From positions 4,774,001-4,838,000 of the forward strand of contig NZ_CP025030.1 of the NCBI RefSeq assembly GCF_002812705.1: a DNA stretch of 64,000 nucleotides, read 5' to 3'. Source of the DNA: Achromobacter spanius (GTDB lineage: Bacteria; Pseudomonadota; Gammaproteobacteria; Burkholderiales; Burkholderiaceae_B). Shown here piece by piece: positions 59,098 through 64,000 of this stretch. The notes beneath the pieces are model-generated. The model did not search any database and was not told the origin of the DNA. It saw only the letters and a program-made list of their open reading frames with translations. How positions within the stretch are numbered: position 1 is the first letter of the stretch; each line of letters opens with the position of its first letter. The translations under genes were made by a program, and so were the position numbers.

Positions 59098-60042
59098 GCC
59101 CGCCGCCAACGCCGCCGCGATGTCATCCACGTTCTGCTGCATGGCCGTCAAGCCGGCGCTGCCCAGCAAATACCAGTTGAAGCCGTTCAGATACACCACG
59201 CGCTTGTTCTTCCACGCCTTGGTGGGACGCATCAGTTCGTTGTCCAGCATGCGCTGGGCCGACACGCCTTCACGGCCAATCGCGGCATCGCGGTCAATCA
59301 CGAAGAGCCAGTCCGGGTCCATCTCGGCAATGAATTCAAACGAGACGGCCTGGCCGTGGTTCGACACGTTCAAATCCTTGGAGGCCGGCTTGATGCCAAA
59401 TGCATCGTGAATGACGCCAAAGCGCGAGCCCGGACCATAGGCGCTCATCTTGCCGCCGGTGGTCAGCACGATCAGCGCCGTGCCGGCCGTGGCGGCCTGG
59501 CTTTGCAGCGCGGAGATGGACGCGCGCAAGGCATCCAGCTGCTGCTTGGCCTGCGCCTCTTTGCCGTAGATGGCGGCCAGGGTTTCGGTGTTGCGCGTCA
59601 CGCTGCCCACCAGGTCACGCGGGTTGACGGTCAGGTCTACGGTGGGCGCCAGCTTGGACAGTTCATCGTATTTGGGCGCCGACCGGCCGGCCACGAAGAT
59701 CACCTGCGGCTGCGCGGCGTGGATCACCTCGTAGTTGGGTTCAAACAGCGAACCGACTTTCAGGTAGCGCTCGTCGGCGTATTGCGCCAATTGCGGCGGC
59801 AGCTTGGCCACCGTAGGCACACCCGCCACGTCCACGCCCAACGCGTGCATCGTATCCAGCACCGCCATGTCCATGACGATGGTCTTCTTCGGATTGGCCG
59901 GCACGTTGGTCTCGCCGCGCGCATGCTTGACGGGCACCGTGGCCTGCGCCACGCACACCCCGGCCGCCGCGCTCAGCGCCAACGCGGCGCCCGCCTGAAG
60001 CAACCAACGGCGGGCACAGCCCTTTTTTTCCAGCATCGTCAT
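59092..60042 (-). CDS. Siderophore-binding periplasmic protein (CeuE/FatB type)
   Basis: A 316-residue periplasmic binding protein with a signal peptide (RRWLLQAGAALALSAAAG to VCVAQ) and the FatB/CeuE-like features VPANPKKTIVMDMAVLDTMH, ALGVDVAGVP and the region with SAYGPGSRFGVIHDAFG. It would capture the ferric siderophore delivered by the TonB receptor and hand it to the permease pair. It is the first of the four ABC genes, 55 bases downstream of the receptor gene. Confidence 0.9.
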   Translation of the reverse strand: MTMLEKKGCARRWLLQAGAALALSAAAGVCVAQATVPVKHARGETNVPANPKKTIVMDMAVLDTMHALGVDVAGVPTVAKLPPQLAQYADERYLKVGSLFEPNYEVIHAAQPQVIFVAGRSAPKYDELSKLAPTVDLTVNPRDLVGSVTRNTETLAAIYGKEAQAKQQLDALRASISALQSQAATAGTALIVLTTGGKMSAYGPGSRFGVIHDAFGIKPASKDLNVSNHGQAVSFEFIAEMDPDWLFVIDRDAAIGREGVSAQRMLDNELMRPTKAWKNKRVVYLNGFNWYLLGSAGLTAMQQNVDDIAAALAAGK

Positions 60043-60097
60043 AGAACCCTCTGTGTATGGCGGGGGGACGAGAAGCGCCCCCCCTTACTCATTGCGA

Positions 60098-62119
60098 TCA
60101 GAATTTCACGCCCACGCCCAGCCAGTAACGGCGGCCGTCTTCCACGTATTCGTAGTCGTCATACGTAACCTGCTTGTCGAACAGGTTGTAGATGCCGGCG
60201 TACACCGACACGGTCTTGTTCACCGCGTACGACGCGCCCATGTCCACGAAGGTATAGGACGGCGCCACTACGGATGACGACGACGCGCCCGTGATCGGCT
60301 GGCTTTCCTTGCCGCGGTAGTTCACGCGCGCCCAGGCTTCCAGCGCATCGGACGCCTGCCAGTTCACCGTGGTGGTGAACAAATGCTTGGGCAGTTGGTT
60401 CAGCGGTTCGCCCTTGTACTGGCCCGACTTCTGTTCCGACTTGGTGAACGTGTAGCTGCTGGTCATGGACCAGTCACGCGCCAACGGCAGCTTCATGCTG
60501 GCCTCGACCCCGCGCGACACGGCCTTGTCCACGTTCATGTAGGTGGTGGGATTGGAGCCGAACTGGTTGGGGCCTTCCGTGCATTGCGACAAGGGGCAAG
60601 CCACGCGAGTGATCTTGTCCTTGAAGTCGTTGTTGAACAGGGTCAGGCCGGCGTTGAAGCCTTCGCCGTCGTCATACAGGATGCCGATTTCCTCGGTGAC
60701 CGACTTCTCGGGCGTCAGGTCCGGGTTGCCGTACATGTTGCCGCCCCGGCTAACCTGGCCCCAGCCCGCCACCGTCTGGCGCAGGTCCGGCGCGCGAAAG
60801 CCCGTGGATACGCCGCCCTTCAAGGTCCAGCGCTCGGCCATGTGCCACACGCCATACAGGCGCGGGCTGAAATGGGTGCCGAAGTTTTCGTCGTCGTCCA
60901 TGCGCAGGCCGGTGGTGACGGCAAACGATTCGGTCAGGCGCCATTCGTCTTCGGCAAACAAGGCCCACTGATAGCGGTCGATCTTGCTGGGGCCACCCGA
61001 CAGTTGGTTGCCCGTCTGGTCATTCAAGCGCTGGCTCAGGTAGGTGCCGCCCAGGGTCAGCATGTGCGAGCCCAGCGGCATGGTCCAGCTGGTTTGCAGG
61101 TTCAGGTTATTGACCTTCATCTGGCGCGAGCGGTTGTCGAATTCTTCCTGCTGCACATAGCTGTCCGACACGGCCCAGCCCCAGCGCCCGGTGTGCGACA
61201 GCGCCCACTTGTTGCTGCGGTAGTCGTTCTGGCCCGATGCCGGGCAGCCCGTACGCGGGCAGGCCACGCCCGGCGCCAGCGGGGCCACCGTCTTGCCCAG
61301 CGTTTCCTGCGTTTTCTGGCGCATCGTGGTGGCTTCCAGCACGATGTCGTGATCGCGGTTGGGCGTCAGCGCCAGCTTGGCGGTCACGCTGTCCGAATTG
61401 CGCTTGCGAAAGCCGTTGACGATGTCGTCTTCGTCGCGTTGCGAGGCCTGGCCATAGATCTGCAAGCCCAGCAAATCGCTCTTGATGGGACCCGCCAGGT
61501 AGAAGTTGCCCTGGTAGATGTCGCCCGATTTATTGCTTTCCTGAATGGTCGTGTCCATGCGGAACTCGCCGCCCCATTCATCGGGCACCTTGCGGGTGAT
61601 GATGTTGATCACCCCGCCCATGGCGTCCGAGCCATACAGCGACGACATCGGGCCGCGCACCACTTCGATGCGCTCGATGGCCGCCAGCGGCGGCGTCCAG
61701 CCGCCTTCCACCCCGGCGGAATCCGAGTTGGTGCGGGTTTCACGAGAGCTCTGGCGCTTGCCGTCGATCAGGATCAGCGTGTATTGCGGGCCCATGCCAC
61801 GCAGGCTGATGTCCTGGCGGTCACCGCCACCCGTGATGATGACGCCGGGCACTTCCAGCAAGGCGTCGTTCACGTCGCGGTAGAACTTCTTGTCCAGGTC
61901 TTCGCGGGTGATCACGCTGATGGACGCGGGTGCATCCTGAATCTGCTGTTCGTAGCCGCTGGCCGTCACCACGACGGTTTCCAGGGTCTTGGCTTCGCTG
62001 GCGTTCTGCGCCCACGCCGCCCCCGGGCCCATGCCCAAACCCGCTGCACATAGTGCCGCCGCCAACTGCGTGCGCGATGTCAAAACACGGCCGCCCAAGG
62101 CCAGATCGTTGCTGCTCAT
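60098..62119 (-). CDS. TonB-dependent siderophore receptor (FepA/CfrA-like)
   Basis: A 673-residue outer-membrane receptor. It has a signal peptide, a TonB box (ETVVVTA), a plug domain (ITREDLDKKFYRDVNDALLE, LRGMGPQYTLILIDGKRQSS, ERIEVVRGPMSSLYGSDAMG) and a 22-strand barrel ending in the aromatic KF. The extra-long loop with cysteines (CPRTGCPASG) recalls FepA-like catecholate receptors. It is upstream of the CeuE-type ABC genes and behind a Fur-box-like site, so iron starvation should induce it. The siderophore is probably a catecholate, an inference from the FepA/CeuE resemblance. Confidence 0.9.
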   Translation of the reverse strand: MSSNDLALGGRVLTSRTQLAAALCAAGLGMGPGAAWAQNASEAKTLETVVVTASGYEQQIQDAPASISVITREDLDKKFYRDVNDALLEVPGVIITGGGDRQDISLRGMGPQYTLILIDGKRQSSRETRTNSDSAGVEGGWTPPLAAIERIEVVRGPMSSLYGSDAMGGVINIITRKVPDEWGGEFRMDTTIQESNKSGDIYQGNFYLAGPIKSDLLGLQIYGQASQRDEDDIVNGFRKRNSDSVTAKLALTPNRDHDIVLEATTMRQKTQETLGKTVAPLAPGVACPRTGCPASGQNDYRSNKWALSHTGRWGWAVSDSYVQQEEFDNRSRQMKVNNLNLQTSWTMPLGSHMLTLGGTYLSQRLNDQTGNQLSGGPSKIDRYQWALFAEDEWRLTESFAVTTGLRMDDDENFGTHFSPRLYGVWHMAERWTLKGGVSTGFRAPDLRQTVAGWGQVSRGGNMYGNPDLTPEKSVTEEIGILYDDGEGFNAGLTLFNNDFKDKITRVACPLSQCTEGPNQFGSNPTTYMNVDKAVSRGVEASMKLPLARDWSMTSSYTFTKSEQKSGQYKGEPLNQLPKHLFTTTVNWQASDALEAWARVNYRGKESQPITGASSSSVVAPSYTFVDMGASYAVNKTVSVYAGIYNLFDKQVTYDDYEYVEDGRRYWLGVGVKF

Positions 62120-62190
62120 GATGGTCGCTTGCTCCCGTACCAGACCTTGCCGCGCCCCTTGCGCGGCCTTGGGTCTTCCTCTTATTTCTT

Positions 62191-62211
62191 AATGAAAACT
62201 ATTCTCATATT
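62191..62211. promoter_or_regulatory. Fur-box-like site
   Basis: AATGAAAACTATTCTCATATT resembles the Fur consensus (the reverse strand reads AATATGAGAATAGTTTTCATT). It lies about 75 bases before the TonB-receptor start and 120 bases before the divergent response-regulator start, so it could repress both when iron is plentiful. Confidence 0.7.
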
Positions 62212-62329
62212 AGAATTGAGGCCTTCGGAACCCGGCAAACACCTTTCCGCAACTTTTATCTTCTTCGCATTTCTTGACACTCCGGCAGGCGGCCTTCGGC
62301 CTCACTACCGGGTGCGGAACCCTCTACGA

Positions 62330-63043
62330 ATGCTTTACTCCCAATCTCCGGTGCCGCGCCGCATCCTGCTTATCGACGACGACGTCGAACTGGCGCAGAT
62401 GCTGCAGGAATACCTTGAACCCAATCATTGCCTGCTCAGCCTGGCTCACACGGGCACCCACGGGCTTGCCCTGTTGGCGCAGCACGACTACGACCTGATC
62501 CTGCTGGACCTGATGCTGCCCGACGGCAATGGCCTGGACCTGCTCAAGCAATACCGGCAACGGTCGCGGCGCCCGGTCATCATGTTCACGGCGCACGGCG
62601 GTGAAACCGACCGCGTGCTGGGGCTGGAGTTCGGCGCCGACGATTATCTGGCCAAGCCCTTCAGCCCGCGCGAACTCAAGGCCCGCATGACGGCGGTGCT
62701 GCGGCGCTTTGAAGAAATGCCCGAAACCACCCGACCCAACCTGACAGTGGGCGCCTTGTCGCTGGACCCCGCCACGGGCCGCGCGCGCCTGGACGCCGAA
62801 GACGTGCCGCTGACGGGCGCCGAGCAGCGCATCCTGGAACTGCTGATGCGCGCCCCCGGTCAGGTCGTGGCGCGCGAGCAGATTGGCCTGTACGCGCTGG
62901 GCCGACGGCCTGACCGCTACGACCGCAGCATCGACACCCACATCAGCGCCCTGCGCAAGAAGCTGCATCTGGATCAGGCCAATGGCACGCTGTCGATCCG
63001 CAACCTGCGCGGGCTGGGCTATGTGCTGGCGGGTTCGGCCTGA
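62330..63043 (+). CDS. OmpR-family response regulator
   Basis: A 237-residue regulator with an N-terminal receiver domain (acidic DDD at 16-18, phosphoacceptor D60 in LILLDLMLPDG, conserved K in DDYLAKPFSP) and a C-terminal winged helix (RILELLMRAPGQVVAREQIG, RSIDTHISALRKKLH). I start it at ATG 62330; an upstream frame to 62129 has no domain. It overlaps the histidine-kinase start by one base. It is divergent from the TonB receptor, so it may respond to iron or siderophore conditions or to envelope stress. Confidence 0.92.
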   Translation: MLYSQSPVPRRILLIDDDVELAQMLQEYLEPNHCLLSLAHTGTHGLALLAQHDYDLILLDLMLPDGNGLDLLKQYRQRSRRPVIMFTAHGGETDRVLGLEFGADDYLAKPFSPRELKARMTAVLRRFEEMPETTRPNLTVGALSLDPATGRARLDAEDVPLTGAEQRILELLMRAPGQVVAREQIGLYALGRRPDRYDRSIDTHISALRKKLHLDQANGTLSIRNLRGLGYVLAGSA

Positions 63044-64000
63044 TGCCCTGGTTGTTGCCCACGCGGTCGCTGTTCTGGCGCGCGTTCCTGACGTTCTGGT
63101 CCGCCATGGCCATCATCCTGGTATGCGGCATGCTGTTCACGGCGGCCGTCGCCTGGTATCGCATCAATTCCCTGGACGGCTTGAATCCCGCCAGCCTGAC
63201 GCACGACGCGGAGCAGGTGGCGCGCATTCATGGCGAAGACGGCCTGCAACGCTGGGTTGAAGCGATGGACCAGCGCTATTCGGCGCTGAAGATCTACATC
63301 CTGGATGCGAACGACACCGAAATCCTGGGCCGCACGCTGCCCGCCCGCATGCACGATTGGCTCAGCGCCTATCGCGCCGCGTCGGACCGGCCCACGCAGG
63401 CGGAACTGCTGGCGCCCGAGACCTCGGGCCAGCGCGTGTCATGGTGGCAGCCCCAGCTTCTGGTGCTGCCTGATGGCTCCGAACGGCTGATGCTGTTTTT
63501 GCCGTTTGATTCCTCGCACTGGGAGGTGCTGGGGCTGTCGCCCGTGGCGCTGGCCTTGCTGCTGTTCGCGCTGGCGGTCACGGCGCCCTTCTGCTGGGCG
63601 CTGACGCGCCACGTCACCGCGCCCTTGACGCAGTTGCGCCACACCACGCATGCCTTGGCGGCGGGCGACCTGGACGCCCACACACCGGCCAAGCTGGCCG
63701 GGCGCAAGGACGAACTTGGTTTGCTTGCGCGCGACTTCAACGCCATGGCGGACCGCTTGAAGGCGGTGGTGGATACGCGCGAACAATTGCTGCACAACAT
63801 CGCGCACGAGCTGCGTTCACCGCTGGCCCGCCTGCGTCTGGCCAGCGAACTGGCACGCCGCAAGGACGAACGCCAGGACGTGCAACTGGACCGCATCGAA
63901 CGCGAATGCGAGCGGCTGGACGCGCTGGTCGGCAGCACGCTGCGGCTGGCCCGCCTGGGCGCCCTGCCGGAACCGCGCGACTTGCTGGACTTGACCGACA
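63043..64000 (+). CDS. Sensor histidine kinase (partial, C-terminus outside window)
   Basis: The visible 319 residues contain two membrane helices (AMAIILVCGMLFTAAVAWY near the N-terminus and LGLSPVALALLLFALAVTA), a periplasmic sensor domain of about 130 residues between them, a HAMP domain (RHVTAPLTQLRHTTHALAAG) and the phosphoacceptor region LLHNIAHELRSPLARL with the catalytic histidine near residue 255. The ATP-binding domain lies beyond base 64000. It is coupled to the response regulator (TGATG overlap). Confidence 0.92.
   Translation, partial: MPWLLPTRSLFWRAFLTFWSAMAIILVCGMLFTAAVAWYRINSLDGLNPASLTHDAEQVARIHGEDGLQRWVEAMDQRYSALKIYILDANDTEILGRTLPARMHDWLSAYRAASDRPTQAELLAPETSGQRVSWWQPQLLVLPDGSERLMLFLPFDSSHWEVLGLSPVALALLLFALAVTAPFCWALTRHVTAPLTQLRHTTHALAAGDLDAHTPAKLAGRKDELGLLARDFNAMADRLKAVVDTREQLLHNIAHELRSPLARLRLASELARRKDERQDVQLDRIERECERLDALVGSTLRLARLGALPEPRDLLDLTD

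Noticed and set aside
60383..62053. 556-codon plus-strand frame antisense to the TonB receptor
   Set aside because: Antisense shadow; the receptor frame carries signal peptide, plug and barrel features.
1..64000. CRISPR array, tRNA or rRNA genes
   Set aside because: No regular repeat-spacer array was found, and I recognised no tRNA cloverleaf or rRNA sequence by eye; a dedicated tRNA scan was not possible.

Overview
The window looks like a piece of a Burkholderiales chromosome, most likely Achromobacter/Bordetella-like (Alcaligenaceae). The reasons are high GC, three orphan Bug/TctC-type solute-binding proteins, and a FepA/CeuE-type iron operon. This is an inference from gene content; there is no rRNA or marker gene here. 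The window falls into two parts: a mosaic mobile island (about 1-38,060) and ordinary chromosome (about 38,061-64,000).

Island, left arm (1-10,685): a type III restriction-modification pair (res cut by the window edge, mod) with a small ribbon-helix-helix gene; a DUF4238 gene; a second restriction-modification pair (gamma-class adenine methylase plus putative endonuclease); a plasmid-type replication module (four 22-bp iterons, two 14-bp palindromes, a small regulator and a TrfA-like initiator); then decayed genes (antitoxin, protein phosphatase, RCC1 fragment) and an unknown Cys-rich protein. Island, centre (10,888-21,685): a catabolic cassette (dioxygenase, LysR, nitrilase-type hydrolase, RraA-like, Bug), a truncated IS66 element joined to a beheaded type II CBASS operon (3' part of the cyclase, intact cap2 and cap3), a secreted seven-blade RCC1 protein and a DUF6471 gene.

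Island, right arm (21,936-38,060): a Tn7-like operon tnsA-tnsB-tnsC-tnsD/tniQ with a fifth gene in the tnsE position whose C-terminus resembles the DNA-binding part of IS5-type transposases; a secreted fibrinogen-like protein; two unknown genes; a DUF262/DUF1524 (GmrSD-type) gene; an ABC three-component operon; and a lone HigA-like regulator. Three spaced repeats that resemble Tn7 TnsB-binding sites follow, and right after them comEC is cut after roughly 240 codons. The rest of comEC is not in the window, so the other boundary of the insertion lies to the left of base 1 or has been lost. The tns operon is bracketed by two inverted copies of a ~460-bp module (promoter region, signal peptide, Ig-like domain) that carry different C-terminal domains.

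Chromosomal part: an M15-type peptidase and a 1306-residue patatin-like membrane phospholipase; a LacI-controlled catabolic operon (SnoaL, Bug, SDR, VOC, LacI, cupin, SDR) with matching operators; a LysR-controlled Bug-galB-galC operon (lower gallate/protocatechuate 4,5-cleavage pathway); a secreted alpha/beta hydrolase; thiM; an MFS exporter; an iron-siderophore ABC operon (one permease gene has a frameshift) with a TonB-dependent receptor behind a Fur-box-like site; and a two-component system cut by the right edge.
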